A stretch of 38,624 nucleotides of DNA from an uncultured Lachnospiraceae bacterium (GTDB lineage Bacteria; Bacillota; Clostridia; Lachnospirales; Lachnospiraceae): assembly GCA_945913255.1 (NCBI GenBank), contig CAMEDC010000032.1, positions 1 to 38,624 on the forward strand, written 5' to 3'. The position numbers were made by a program, and so were the translations under genes. This document shows, in pieces, positions 6,402-15,703 of this stretch. Below the pieces are notes generated by a model. It had not been told where the DNA came from, did not search any database, and worked only from the letters and a program-made list of their open reading frames with translations. The stretch's first letter is position 1, and every line of letters starts with the position of its first letter.

Positions 6402-8525
6402 CTAAATCAAGGCATTTGCGTCCAGAATCAAAGCGATTTCGCCATCGCCCAGAATGGTTGCTCCACTGATAAATCTGCACTGTTTTACATATTTTCCGAG
6501 CGACTTGATAACAATTTCCTGCTGTCCGATCAGTTCGTCAATCACCAGTCCGGCCATCTTGTCACCCTTCTTCACAATAACAACAATCAGATTTTCATCT
6601 TTCGACTTCTTGCTCTCCACATCGAGCACCTCATTCAGCCGAATCAAAGGAATAACCGCACCGCGGAGATGAATAACCTCCTTGTTCTGAACCAGCTTGA
6701 CATCACTCGCGGGGATATCTTCCAGAGTCTGTATGGATCCAAGGGAAATTGCATATTTCTCATCCCCCACAACTACCATCAGAGCCTGAATAATAGCCAG
6801 AGTCAGAGGAAGTCTGATTGTCCATGTACTTCCCACACCGAACTTGGACTTCACTTCCACTTCACCGCTTAAGGATTCAATCTTTGACTTAACAACATCC
6901 AGTCCTACGCCGCGTCCGGATACATCCGTAACCTGCTTTGCCGTGGAAAAGCTGGGAAGGAACAGCAGATTGATAATGTCCTTCTCCGACATATTCGCCG
7001 CCTGCTCGGGAGTGATGGTTCCTCTTTCAATCGCCTTATTTCGAACAGCTTCAATATCAATACCGTTACCGTCATCTCTGACTTCAATCACAACATTGTT
7101 GCCATCCTGATATGCATCTAGGAAAATAGAACCTACTGCAGGCTTGCCGCGCTGTGCACGAACCTCTGCCGACTCCAGTCCGTGGTCTGCGGAATTACGA
7201 AGCAGATGCATCAGCGGATCACCGATTTCATCCACCACAGTACGGTCGAGTTCCGTTTCCTCACCTGTCATATACAGTTCCATCTTTTTATTCAGCTTCT
7301 TTGACAAGTCACGAATCATCCGGGGGAATTTGCTCACAACACTCTCAATGGGAACCATTCGTACCTTCATAACCGACTCATGAAGGTTTGTGGTAACCTG
7401 CTCCAGATATTCAATCTGCTCGTTAAATGCACTGTTCGTATTTGTCTGCTCCTGTGTGGAGGCAGAAACAAGGGAGTTCTTTGCGATAATCAGCTCGCTC
7501 ACCAGGTTCATCAGAGAATCCAGTTTTTCGATATCCACACGGACGGTGCGATTTACAACCGGCTTTGAAGGAGCCTGTTTCTTTCCGTCTGCTGCAGGTT
7601 TTACTGCAGGTGCAGCAGGTGCAGCTGTAGGCGTAGCGGATGCTGCTGCTTTTTCTGCAGGTTCCTGCGTTTCTGTCCCGGCTGAAGCAGTCGCCGCCTC
7701 TTCCGTTTCTTCACTTGCATGATAATGCTTATTATTTTCCAGCACAACAGGTGCACCGGTTACCTTTTCAATTTCAGACACGCCTTCAGCAGCTTTGATA
7801 ATGCTGTCCAGTTCTGCATCAGACAAAACAATCAAGGTGAAATCTCTGTCAAATTTCTCGTCCTCCACATCCTGTGCACTGGGACTGGATATGATAATCT
7901 CCGCCTTTTCTTCCACCGCTTTAAACACAAGAAATGCTCTAGCGGCCTTCAGAATGCAGTTCTCCTGAATCATTACATTCAGACCGTATACATTCTTACC
8001 CTGCTTCTGCGCTTCCTTAATGACAGTAATCTGAGAATCATCGAGTGCAATGGAATCCCACTTTGCATTGTCCTCTTCCGCATTCTGAGCAGTCGGTGCT
8101 GCAGCTGTCTGTTTTTCTTCCTTCGCCGCACCGGAACCGCTGTTACCGTTTAAAATATCATTCAGCTGTTTGATTAACTCCTCATTATCCTTTGTTCCTT
8201 CATCAGCTGTAGACTGGATATTGTCGGTATACTCCTCCAAAGCATCAAGGCACTGGAAAAGCACATCAATCATTCCCGAGTTCACTTTAATATTGCCGTT
8301 TCTGACCTCAGAGAATACATTTTCCATATCATGGGTCAGATTCTGCATCCTTTTATAACCCATGGTACCTGCCATTCCCTTCAACGAATGCGCGGCGCGG
8401 AAAATCTCATTGATGGTATCCATGTTCTCTGCGTCGGACTCCAGTTCCAGAATCCTTGTGTTCAGATTTTGCAAATGCTCCTTTGTCTCATCAAGGAAAA
8501 TCTCAAGATATTGACTTACGTCCAT
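6402..8525 (-). CDS. cheA: Chemotaxis histidine kinase CheA
   Basis: The protein is 707 aa with all five domains. P1 holds the phosphorylated His in FRAAHSLKGMAGTMG, which is His46 when counted from this start, the same number as in B. subtilis CheA. P2 (about 160-260) binds CheY/CheB. An Ala/Pro/Thr-rich linker (about 265-315) follows. P3 is the dimerisation helix pair (VRVDIEKLDSLMNLVSELII). P4 is the ATPase with HLLRNSADHGLE, VEVRDDGNGID and GRGVGLDVV boxes. P5 is CheW-like. The ATG at 8523-8525 gives an AAGGA 12 nt upstream. An ATG four codons earlier (8537) touches the AAGGA directly and is less likely. Confidence 0.96.
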   Translation of the reverse strand: MDVSQYLEIFLDETKEHLQNLNTRILELESDAENMDTINEIFRAAHSLKGMAGTMGYKRMQNLTHDMENVFSEVRNGNIKVNSGMIDVLFQCLDALEEYTDNIQSTADEGTKDNEELIKQLNDILNGNSGSGAAKEEKQTAAAPTAQNAEEDNAKWDSIALDDSQITVIKEAQKQGKNVYGLNVMIQENCILKAARAFLVFKAVEEKAEIIISSPSAQDVEDEKFDRDFTLIVLSDAELDSIIKAAEGVSEIEKVTGAPVVLENNKHYHASEETEEAATASAGTETQEPAEKAAASATPTAAPAAPAVKPAADGKKQAPSKPVVNRTVRVDIEKLDSLMNLVSELIIAKNSLVSASTQEQTNTNSAFNEQIEYLEQVTTNLHESVMKVRMVPIESVVSKFPRMIRDLSKKLNKKMELYMTGEETELDRTVVDEIGDPLMHLLRNSADHGLESAEVRAQRGKPAVGSIFLDAYQDGNNVVIEVRDDGNGIDIEAVRNKAIERGTITPEQAANMSEKDIINLLFLPSFSTAKQVTDVSGRGVGLDVVKSKIESLSGEVEVKSKFGVGSTWTIRLPLTLAIIQALMVVVGDEKYAISLGSIQTLEDIPASDVKLVQNKEVIHLRGAVIPLIRLNEVLDVESKKSKDENLIVVIVKKGDKMAGLVIDELIGQQEIVIKSLGKYVKQCRFISGATILGDGEIALILDANALI

Positions 8526-8574
8526 ACTAATACCCATTCCTTTCTTATAAGCTTATTCCCTAAAGGATGAAACC

Positions 8575-9657
8575 TCATCCTTTGACTCCAACACTTAAAA
8601 TAATCTCCTGTGCGATCTGATCAAGAGGAACGACCTGATCGGATAGCCCTGCATTGACAACTGCCTTCGGCATACCGTATACGGTGCACGTAGGCTGATC
8701 TTGAGAGATTACATGAACCGTTTTCTTTGCTTCCAGATTTCGGATTCCTTCTGTTCCGTCAGCCCCCATACCGGTCATAACGACACAGACAATTCTGTCA
8801 AACCGGCTGTCAGCAAGCGATTCATACATATAATTGGCACATGGCTTCACGCCTTCCCTGTTCGGCTCGTCCGAATAATGGATTGTATACTTACCGGCAG
8901 ATGAGGTCCTCACATTCATATGCTGCCCGCCCATGGCAACATAAACCGTTCCACGTTCCAGTTCATCGCCCTCCGCAGCTTCCTTCACCTTAATATCGCT
9001 CAGTTCATTCAGCCGTTCCGCCAGAGAAGCCGTAAATCCCTTCGGCATATGCTGCACAAGAAGCACAGGTGCATCCAGTTCCGCAGGGAGTCTCGGTATT
9101 ACCGACTGCAGCGCCTTGGGCCCTCCGGTAGAACTCGCAATCGCCACAATCTTTGTGCCCGGAGTTTTCGAGGAAAACTTCTTGGCAATATCCACCATTC
9201 TTAAGGTTGTCTGTCGGCTCTCCCGAATCTTTTCCTGTGATTCAAATGCCGGCATCCTGCTGTTTACCACAACATCCAGCGTTCTTAAGAATTCTTCCCT
9301 GAAAGTTTCCACACGGCAGTCTACCGCACTGTCCGGTTTATGTACGAAATCAAGCGCTCCCAGTTCCAGCGCATCCATGGTCGTCCTGGCACCCTCTCTG
9401 GTGTCCGTACTCGCCATCATGACCCTCGCCGGAATCTTGAATTTCCGCAATTCCTCGAGAAGCTGCAAGCCGTTCATCTTAGGCATGTTCACATCGAGGA
9501 CAACCGCATCATACTGATTTCTGCTAAGTAAATCAAAGGCCTCAAGACCATTTGTTGCCCTGGCAACCACCTGAAATCTCTCATCACTATCGATTATATC
9601 ACAAAGTACTCTTCTCATGAGTGCAGAGTCGTCAACCAGCAGAATTTTTTTTGCCAT
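8575..9657 (-). CDS. cheB: Chemotaxis methylesterase/deamidase CheB
   Basis: The protein is 360 aa. The N-terminal receiver has the acidic pair Asp9-Asp10 and phospho-acceptor Asp55 in VVLDVNMPKMNG. After a linker, the C-terminal methylesterase shows Ser176 in IASSTGGPKAL, the His of LLVQHMPKGFT and the Asp region VVMTGMGADG. It removes methyl groups from receptors when phosphorylated by CheA. The start overlaps the stop of the upstream PilZ gene by one base (TAATG), so translation is probably coupled. The partner methyltransferase cheR is not in this window. Confidence 0.97.
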   Translation of the reverse strand: MAKKILLVDDSALMRRVLCDIIDSDERFQVVARATNGLEAFDLLSRNQYDAVVLDVNMPKMNGLQLLEELRKFKIPARVMMASTDTREGARTTMDALELGALDFVHKPDSAVDCRVETFREEFLRTLDVVVNSRMPAFESQEKIRESRQTTLRMVDIAKKFSSKTPGTKIVAIASSTGGPKALQSVIPRLPAELDAPVLLVQHMPKGFTASLAERLNELSDIKVKEAAEGDELERGTVYVAMGGQHMNVRTSSAGKYTIHYSDEPNREGVKPCANYMYESLADSRFDRIVCVVMTGMGADGTEGIRNLEAKKTVHVISQDQPTCTVYGMPKAVVNAGLSDQVVPLDQIAQEIILSVGVKG

Positions 9658-10382
9658 TACTCCAGTCTCCCCCTTCTGAGATTTTTTCTCTCTTCCTCAA
9701 ATATGTATTTGATAATTTCTTCCCGCGTATCGCTGTCCATATTGACATACTGCACACGATGCTCATAGGTACCGGGTCTGTTTTCCAGCTGCCGGACATT
9801 CAATACTTTTCCTACAGTCTCATATTTCTTTCTTTCTCCGTTTTTCAGGAGATGATAACTGATATACAAGAGGCTGCCCGGCTCATATTTCTGCGTGGCA
9901 AGAAACCTGAGTCCACCGCCGCTGATATCCACGATGACACTTTGCTTTAAGGGTAATCCCGGTGTCAGGACATAAGGCTGTTTGTTCTCTATGGCTTCAA
10001 TCTCTGTTGCCTCCAGATTTCTGGCGCACATTTCCAATGCGCAGCTGAACCGATAGTACTCACGCCTCTGATACTTTCTGAGATTACTGGTAAGTTCCAC
10101 TACAAGAAGATAGACATTATCGCTCTTATATCTGTCGATAATCCTAACAAAGCACTGATACAGCCCGCCGGCTCCATACGCGACCAAATCGAATTCGCTG
10201 TCTACCGGCAGAAGAATGAGCTTTGTCTTCTCCATGGGCATTGCAATTTCCATAGTGTCTTCCGACAGAATTTCATATACCTGGCTGTAGTAAATTTTCT
10301 TTTCCTCCATATGACCGGGTATACTCTTTTCAACAGCCTGTAATTCAAGTTTGTCACCCTCAGAAATAAATTTTGAAAGCAT
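9657..10382 (-). CDS. PilZ-domain c-di-GMP effector, YcgR/MotI-like flagellar brake
   Basis: The protein is 241 aa. The N-terminal half matches the YcgR N-domain (beta-rich, KLELQAVEKS onward). The C-terminal half is a PilZ domain with both c-di-GMP motifs: RREYYRF (RxxxR type) near residue 108, and DISGGGLRF (D/N-x-S-x-x-G) near 155. In B. subtilis the related MotI (YpfA/DgrA) disengages MotA from the rotor when c-di-GMP is high; E. coli YcgR acts as a brake. Here the gene is inside the flagellar operon, between flhG and cheB, whereas in B. subtilis it lies elsewhere. Both ligand motifs are intact, so binding is expected. Confidence 0.93.
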   Translation of the reverse strand: MLSKFISEGDKLELQAVEKSIPGHMEEKKIYYSQVYEILSEDTMEIAMPMEKTKLILLPVDSEFDLVAYGAGGLYQCFVRIIDRYKSDNVYLLVVELTSNLRKYQRREYYRFSCALEMCARNLEATEIEAIENKQPYVLTPGLPLKQSVIVDISGGGLRFLATQKYEPGSLLYISYHLLKNGERKKYETVGKVLNVRQLENRPGTYEHRVQYVNMDSDTREEIIKYIFEEERKNLRRGRLE

Positions 10383-10427
10383 ATCTCTTCACCCATCCTA
10401 TCGTGTATTCTTTTATCATACAATTCA

Positions 10428-11300
10428 TTATTTTTTCCCGCCTACAATATGAGAAAAGAATGCTGCCATTCCTCTCTTCGGCTGGCGCTGTGTCTCTTCA
10501 TTTCCAAGGAGCCTGCACGCAATCCTTTCAAAAGCGACAGCGGACTTTGCCGTCGGATTCTGCAGGGAAACCGGTTCCTGCTGCATCACTGACCTGGAAA
10601 GCTGAACGTCCTCCGGCACGCTTCCCAGATAAGACATGGGAATCTTCAGGTATCTGGTTACAACCGCATTCAGCTTGTTGAACAGAATCTGTCCTTCCTC
10701 TTCTTTCGAAACCCTGTTGGAAATCATCTTTACCTTGGTTGCCTTTTCATCAAAACGAGGATGCCTGTACAGCGCTTTCAGCAGGGAATAGGAATCCGTA
10801 ATGGAAGTGGGCTCCGGTGTGGTTATCAGAAGGATTTCTCCGCTTGCCACCAGAAATTCCAGAACCGCATCGGAAATTCCCGCTCCTGTATCCACAATAA
10901 TGATATCTGCAATTGCATCCAGCTGTACCAGGTTCTGTATGATATAATTCAGATAATCCCGGCTCAGATTCGACATTCCTGCAATACCGCTTCCGCCGGA
11001 GATAAAACCGACCTCCATAGGTCCCCAGGTAATAATTTCTCTGATATTTTTGCCCTGATAAATCAAATCACACAGGTTATGCTTCGGTACCGCTCCAAAC
11101 ATGATTTCTATATTTGCGAGGCCAAAATCCGCATCCAGGATAATCACCCTTTTTCCCATTTTCCGAAACTGTATGGCAAGGTTTATGGACGTATTGGATT
11201 TTCCGACGCCTCCCTTTCCGCTGGTAACAGTGATGACCCGGGCCAATGGCCTTGCCTGCTGGCTGGCCTTAATAATTCTCAGTTGTTCCGCCTGATCCAT
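10428..11300 (-). CDS. flhG: MinD-like flagellar number regulator FlhG (YlxH)
   Basis: The protein is 290 aa. It has a deviant Walker A box SGKGGVGKSN at 27-36, followed by VIILDADFGLANI and IIVDTGAGIS, as in ParA/MinD ATPases. The extreme N-terminus carries DQAEQLR, the DQAxxLR motif known to stimulate the GTPase of FlhF. The C-terminus (residues about 270-290) is amphipathic and could be a membrane-targeting helix (GMAAFFSHIVGGKK). FlhG controls flagellar number and interacts with FliM/FliY during C-ring assembly. It starts 10 nt after flhF ends. Also known as fleN or ylxH. Confidence 0.95.
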   Translation of the reverse strand: MDQAEQLRIIKASQQARPLARVITVTSGKGGVGKSNTSINLAIQFRKMGKRVIILDADFGLANIEIMFGAVPKHNLCDLIYQGKNIREIITWGPMEVGFISGGSGIAGMSNLSRDYLNYIIQNLVQLDAIADIIIVDTGAGISDAVLEFLVASGEILLITTPEPTSITDSYSLLKALYRHPRFDEKATKVKMISNRVSKEEEGQILFNKLNAVVTRYLKIPMSYLGSVPEDVQLSRSVMQQEPVSLQNPTAKSAVAFERIACRLLGNEETQRQPKRGMAAFFSHIVGGKK

Positions 11301-11310
11301 ATATTACCTC

Positions 11311-12522
11311 CTAATGTCTTGTACTCAGAAGCTGTTTTACCGTCTTTTGCGGATTAAACGGCTCGATATCATCCGGAACATTCTGACCACAGGTAACGAA
11401 TGTAATTCCTGCATCCGCATACAATCTTAAATTCAGCAGATTTCCAAGTGTTGCCGTTTCATCGAGTTTGGTAAAAATAAACTGATACTCTCCTACTTCT
11501 TTATAGCTGGTTGCTATTCTCTGCAAATCACGATATTTTGTCGTGGCCGAAAGCACCAGAAAAGCCTGACATTCTCCTACCTCCGAAACCGCCTGTAAAA
11601 GCTTCTTCATATTGTCAAGCAGCTCGGTATTCTGATGGGAATGCCCCGCCGTATCGATAAAAATATAGTCAAAATCATGGAAATCTTTCACTGCTGCCTG
11701 TGCTTCTTCCTCCGAATAAATCACCCGGAAGGGTACTTCAAGGATATTCGCATAGGTACGAAGCTGTTCTGCCGCTGCAATTCTGTAGGTGTCAGCAGTC
11801 AGAAGTGCGACCTTCTTCTGTTCACCAATGCAGAAATTACTGGCGATTTTGGCAATGGTTGTCGTCTTTCCCACACCGGTAGGCCCCATAAATATCACCA
11901 CTCTGGGACCGTTTTTTGCCGGCAGAATACTCTCTGTCTTACCGAACTTTAAAATCATTTTCTGGTAGACATTTGCAAGCAGATAATCAAAGGGAAGGTT
12001 GGGCTTTCTTGTCTTATCCACATCCTCCAGAATCTGGTTGGCATATTTCTCATCCACCTCATTTTCCAGCATGGTATTATACAGAAGCCGCAGGAATCTG
12101 TCCTGTTCCGTGGTTTCTCCGGCTTCTTTCAGCTTCTCATCCGCTTTTTCGCTCTTTTCGGTTCTGCCGTCCTTCTCTTCGCTTTTCTCTTCCTCCCGTT
12201 CTGCGGGTTTTTCGCTGCGAGCTGCCTCATCCTGCTGCAGACGATTCACCAGAAGCGTCTCAAGGCTGTCCAGCTTTTTCTCGATATTGCGGGAGTTGTC
12301 TCTCACCGCGACGGGTGCAGTCTCTTTTCTGACCGGCCTGGGTTCCTCTCTCTCCTCCTCCAACGCCACAGTCACCTCTGTCTGTCTGGCTCCAAATATA
12401 CCTGCAATTCCCTTTTTCTTTACGCTTCTGACATTCATAATCACAATGCCGCTGCCCAGTTCCTTTCTGGCAGCTTCCACTGCTTCTTCTTCTGTTTTTC
12501 CCGTAAATTTCTTGATTATCAT
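11311..12522 (-). CDS. flhF: Signal-recognition-type GTPase FlhF, flagellar placement
   Basis: The protein is 403 aa. The N-terminal B domain starts MIIKKFTGKTEEEAVEAARK. A very acidic and basic linker spans about 55-140. The NG domain has the P-loop GPTGVGKTT at 213-221, ADTYRIAAAEQLRTYA, IDTAGHSHQ and TKLDETATLG. The variant DTAGHS replaces the usual DTAGRS and is common in FlhF. FlhF recruits early basal-body parts to the assembly site and is regulated by FlhG downstream. Its start overlaps the flhA stop by one base (TAATG). Confidence 0.96.
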   Translation of the reverse strand: MIIKKFTGKTEEEAVEAARKELGSGIVIMNVRSVKKKGIAGIFGARQTEVTVALEEEREEPRPVRKETAPVAVRDNSRNIEKKLDSLETLLVNRLQQDEAARSEKPAEREEEKSEEKDGRTEKSEKADEKLKEAGETTEQDRFLRLLYNTMLENEVDEKYANQILEDVDKTRKPNLPFDYLLANVYQKMILKFGKTESILPAKNGPRVVIFMGPTGVGKTTTIAKIASNFCIGEQKKVALLTADTYRIAAAEQLRTYANILEVPFRVIYSEEEAQAAVKDFHDFDYIFIDTAGHSHQNTELLDNMKKLLQAVSEVGECQAFLVLSATTKYRDLQRIATSYKEVGEYQFIFTKLDETATLGNLLNLRLYADAGITFVTCGQNVPDDIEPFNPQKTVKQLLSTRH

Positions 12523-14567
12523 TATGCTGTCACCATCCCAACTGACTGTAATTCTACGTTAGATTCCACCTCATTGTAAGAAACCACCACCAAATCCCTG
12601 TAGTAGTCCTCGGTCAGACGTTTGAAATACATACGTACGATTGGAGAAGTAATAATAATTGGGCTTTTCCCCAGATTTTCCAGCTTCTGTATTTCCCTGC
12701 CCACAGAATCCAGAATTGCCCTTGATCTGCTCGGATCAAGATTGAGGAACGCACCGTTTTCCGTCTGTTTTACGCCGGTCATAATTTCCTGCTCAATCTT
12801 CGGATCCAGCGTCACCACGCTGGTTGTCTCATGAGGCGGAAAGTATTTGGTGGAAATAGCACGTTTCAGGCTCTGGCGCACATACTCCGTCAAAATATCC
12901 GTATCCCTCGTCGTCGGCGCATAATCCGCCAGCGTTTCCATAATGGTAAGCAAATCCCTGATAGAAATACCCTCTTTCAGAAGATTCTGCAGTACCTTTT
13001 GTATCTCTCCGATTCCCAGAAGCTTTGGCACCAGCTCCTCCACAAGAGAGGGATTGGTTTCCTTCAGATTGTTTAGCAGATTCTGAACATCCTGTCTGGT
13101 CAGCAGCTCTGAGATATATTGTCTGATAATTTCCGTCAGATGCGTCGCAATGATGGATGGCGGATCCACCACAGTGTAGCCGAGGCTCTCCGCCCTCTCA
13201 CGCTGTCCCTCCGTAATCCAGATGGCAGGCAGGTGAAAAGAAGGTTCAAAGGTAGGTATACCCGTAATCTCCTCTTCCACATATCCCGGATTCATTGCCA
13301 TATAGTGATCGAAAAGGATTTCTCCCTCGCTGACCTGGATACCCTTAATCTTGATAATATATTGGTTCGGATTTAACTGGATATTATCACGCAGGCGAAT
13401 GATGGGAACCACCGTACCAAGCTCCAGTGCAATCTGTCTTCGAATCATGACAACACGGTCAAGGAGATCGCCTCCCTGATTGACATCTGCCAGAGGAATG
13501 ATCCCGTAGCCGAATTCCAGTTCAATGGGGTCAACCTGCAGTAAGCTGTTGACGTTTTCAGGCTGCCTGATTTCCTCCGCAGCCGCCTCCTCGCTGTCAA
13601 CCTCCTGCTCAATCTGAGCGGTTTCCAGATTTCCTGCGATTACTCTTCCTCCGACGACAAAGAGCATTCCCATTCCCACAAAAAGAATCGTATTCAGTTC
13701 GGTAGCAACTCCAAGAAAAGCCAGAGTTCCACCCACCAGATACATTACCTTGGGCACACCGAACAGCTGCTTGATGATTGCCGGTCCGAATTCCGCTTCT
13801 TTGCCGCCCTTTGTGACGAGAATACCGGTGGACAGGGAAATCAGCAGCGAAGGAATCTGGCTGACAAGTCCGTCACCGATGGTAAGCAAGCCGTAATTAT
13901 CCAGGGCAGATGAGATATCCATTCCGTTCCTCAACATTCCCATGGCGATACCGCCGACTAGGTTAATGACCGTCAAAAGCAAGCCGGCAACCGCATCTCC
14001 CTTTACATACTTTACGGCACCATCCATGGAACCGAAAAAGCTGGATTCCAACTGAATTTTGTCACGTCTTGCCTTCGCTTCCTTGTCATCGATGGCACCG
14101 GTGTTCAGATCCGCGTCAATCGCCATCTGTTTTCCGGGCATGGCATCCAGTGTAAAACGTGCCGTTACCTCAGCCACACGCTCAGAACCCTTGTTGATAA
14201 CAAGGAACTGAATCATTATCAGTATAATAAAGATAATTGCACCGACAATCAAATCGCCGCCGCCCACAAACTGTCCGAAGGTACGCACCACATTTCCGGA
14301 AGTGCCGGTTGTCAGAATCAGTCTTGTGGAAGACACATTCATGGCAATTCGAAAAATAGTTGTAAACAAAAGAATGGTTGGGAAGTAGGATAAATCCAGA
14401 ACTTCCTTTGAAAACATACAGACAAACAGGATGGTAAATGCAATGGCAATGTTGAATGCCATAAAGACATCCAGCACTACCGCAGGCAGAGGTACAATCA
14501 GCATGACAAATGCCACAAGAATATAAATGGCAACCATGACATCTGTCCTTGCAAGTCTGGCATTCAT
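12522..14567 (-). CDS. flhA: Flagellar export gate protein FlhA
   Basis: The protein is 681 aa. The N-terminal half is a polytopic membrane domain. It contains the conserved stretch FRIAMNVSSTRLILT and the FHIPEP-type loop (ARFTLDAMPGKQMAIDADLN) with charged residues proposed for proton coupling. The C-terminal cytosolic half (after about 320) docks export chaperones. ATG at 14565-14567 is chosen because GGAGG lies 8 nt upstream; the in-frame ATG two codons earlier is only 2 nt from GGAGG. It follows flhB by 26 nt and overlaps flhF by one base. Confidence 0.96.
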   Translation of the reverse strand: MNARLARTDVMVAIYILVAFVMLIVPLPAVVLDVFMAFNIAIAFTILFVCMFSKEVLDLSYFPTILLFTTIFRIAMNVSSTRLILTTGTSGNVVRTFGQFVGGGDLIVGAIIFIILIMIQFLVINKGSERVAEVTARFTLDAMPGKQMAIDADLNTGAIDDKEAKARRDKIQLESSFFGSMDGAVKYVKGDAVAGLLLTVINLVGGIAMGMLRNGMDISSALDNYGLLTIGDGLVSQIPSLLISLSTGILVTKGGKEAEFGPAIIKQLFGVPKVMYLVGGTLAFLGVATELNTILFVGMGMLFVVGGRVIAGNLETAQIEQEVDSEEAAAEEIRQPENVNSLLQVDPIELEFGYGIIPLADVNQGGDLLDRVVMIRRQIALELGTVVPIIRLRDNIQLNPNQYIIKIKGIQVSEGEILFDHYMAMNPGYVEEEITGIPTFEPSFHLPAIWITEGQRERAESLGYTVVDPPSIIATHLTEIIRQYISELLTRQDVQNLLNNLKETNPSLVEELVPKLLGIGEIQKVLQNLLKEGISIRDLLTIMETLADYAPTTRDTDILTEYVRQSLKRAISTKYFPPHETTSVVTLDPKIEQEIMTGVKQTENGAFLNLDPSRSRAILDSVGREIQKLENLGKSPIIITSPIVRMYFKRLTEDYYRDLVVVSYNEVESNVELQSVGMVTA

Positions 14568-14593
14568 ATGCATTTCCTCCTTTCACTGCTGTC

Positions 14594-15703
14594 TCAGATT
14601 TTTCCCTGTAAATGATATACAAACGCGAGAACTTCCGCCACCGCCTGATACAGCTCCGGCGGAACCGCCTGCCCTATATCAACATTGGCATACAACATTC
14701 GTGCCAGAGGCTTGTTCTCCACAATTTCAATCTTGTTTTCTCTCGCAATTTCCTTGATACGTGCTGCCAGATAATCCTCACCCTTGGCAATGACAATGGG
14801 GGCATCCGCCACTTCCGGATCATACTTGATGGCCACCGCATAATGGGTAGGGTTGGTAATCACCACGTCTGCCTTCGGAAGATCCTGCATCATACGTCTC
14901 CTGGAAGCTTCACTCATTCTCTGCCGGATTTTTCCCTTAATCTGAGGGTCTCCTTCCTGCTGCTTGTATTCTTCCTTGATTTCCTGCTTGGTCATCTTCA
15001 TGTCATTTTTAAACTTTATCTTCTGGTAGGCAAAGTCGGCAAGCGCAAGAATCATATAGATTGCAGAAATGCGAATTCCCAGGTCAGTCACAACATCTGC
15101 GGCAATATTCAATGCCTGCATCAATCCCACATCATACAAATTGAGAAGATACACCCACTTATCCTTCAGATAGGTGTAGCAGATATATACAATCAACGCT
15201 ATCTTGGCAATCGACTTTATCAGTTCGACCAGTGCATTGACGGAAAAAAGCTTTTTCACTCCCTGTAAGGGATTTAGTTTGCTGAATTTCGGCATCAGCG
15301 GCTTCAGGGTTGGGTGCCATTTTACCTGCACCACATCACTTAAGAAGGCTATCAGAAAACCAATCGCAAGAATCGGTGCTATAATCGTAAGCACATTCAG
15401 AATCAATTGCCGGAATACAACACCTGCATCCGTCTGCGGCATCTCTCCGTGCCAAAAAGTAACTACATCCGGAATTTTGTTATAGATGCCGGGAAAGACC
15501 TCCATCATCCGGATTCCCATGCTGCCCACCCAGAATTTCAGAATCAGAAACAACGCAAGCAGTCCCAATCCGTTTGCAATTTCACGGCTCTTTGCAACCT
15601 GCCCCTCTTTGCGGGCATCCTCCAGTTTTTTCTGGGTAGCGGGTTCTGTTTTTTCGCCGCCCATTCCTTCTTTTGCAAAAAATTGCAGATTATAACGAAT
15701 CAT
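14594..15703 (-). CDS. flhB: Flagellar export switch protein FlhB
   Basis: The protein is 369 aa. It has four hydrophobic segments in residues about 43-225. The autocleavage site NPTH is at 284-287 in DVVITNPTHYAV, inside the cytoplasmic FlhBc domain. Autocleavage between Asn and Pro switches export from rod/hook to filament substrates, in response to FliK. The N-terminus begins MIRYNLQFFAKEGMGGEKTE, with the usual EKTEPATQKKLEDARKEGQV stretch. The start overlaps the fliR stop by 4 nt (ATGA), consistent with coupled translation. The fused FliR-FlhB form seen in some Clostridia is not used here. Confidence 0.97.
   Translation of the reverse strand: MIRYNLQFFAKEGMGGEKTEPATQKKLEDARKEGQVAKSREIANGLGLLALFLILKFWVGSMGIRMMEVFPGIYNKIPDVVTFWHGEMPQTDAGVVFRQLILNVLTIIAPILAIGFLIAFLSDVVQVKWHPTLKPLMPKFSKLNPLQGVKKLFSVNALVELIKSIAKIALIVYICYTYLKDKWVYLLNLYDVGLMQALNIAADVVTDLGIRISAIYMILALADFAYQKIKFKNDMKMTKQEIKEEYKQQEGDPQIKGKIRQRMSEASRRRMMQDLPKADVVITNPTHYAVAIKYDPEVADAPIVIAKGEDYLAARIKEIARENKIEIVENKPLARMLYANVDIGQAVPPELYQAVAEVLAFVYHLQGKI

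Noticed and set aside
14182..14622. 146-codon minus-strand frame overlapping the start of flhA
   Set aside because: It is a frame shadow of flhA: Cys/His/Tyr-rich, no domain, and the flhA frame carries all family motifs.
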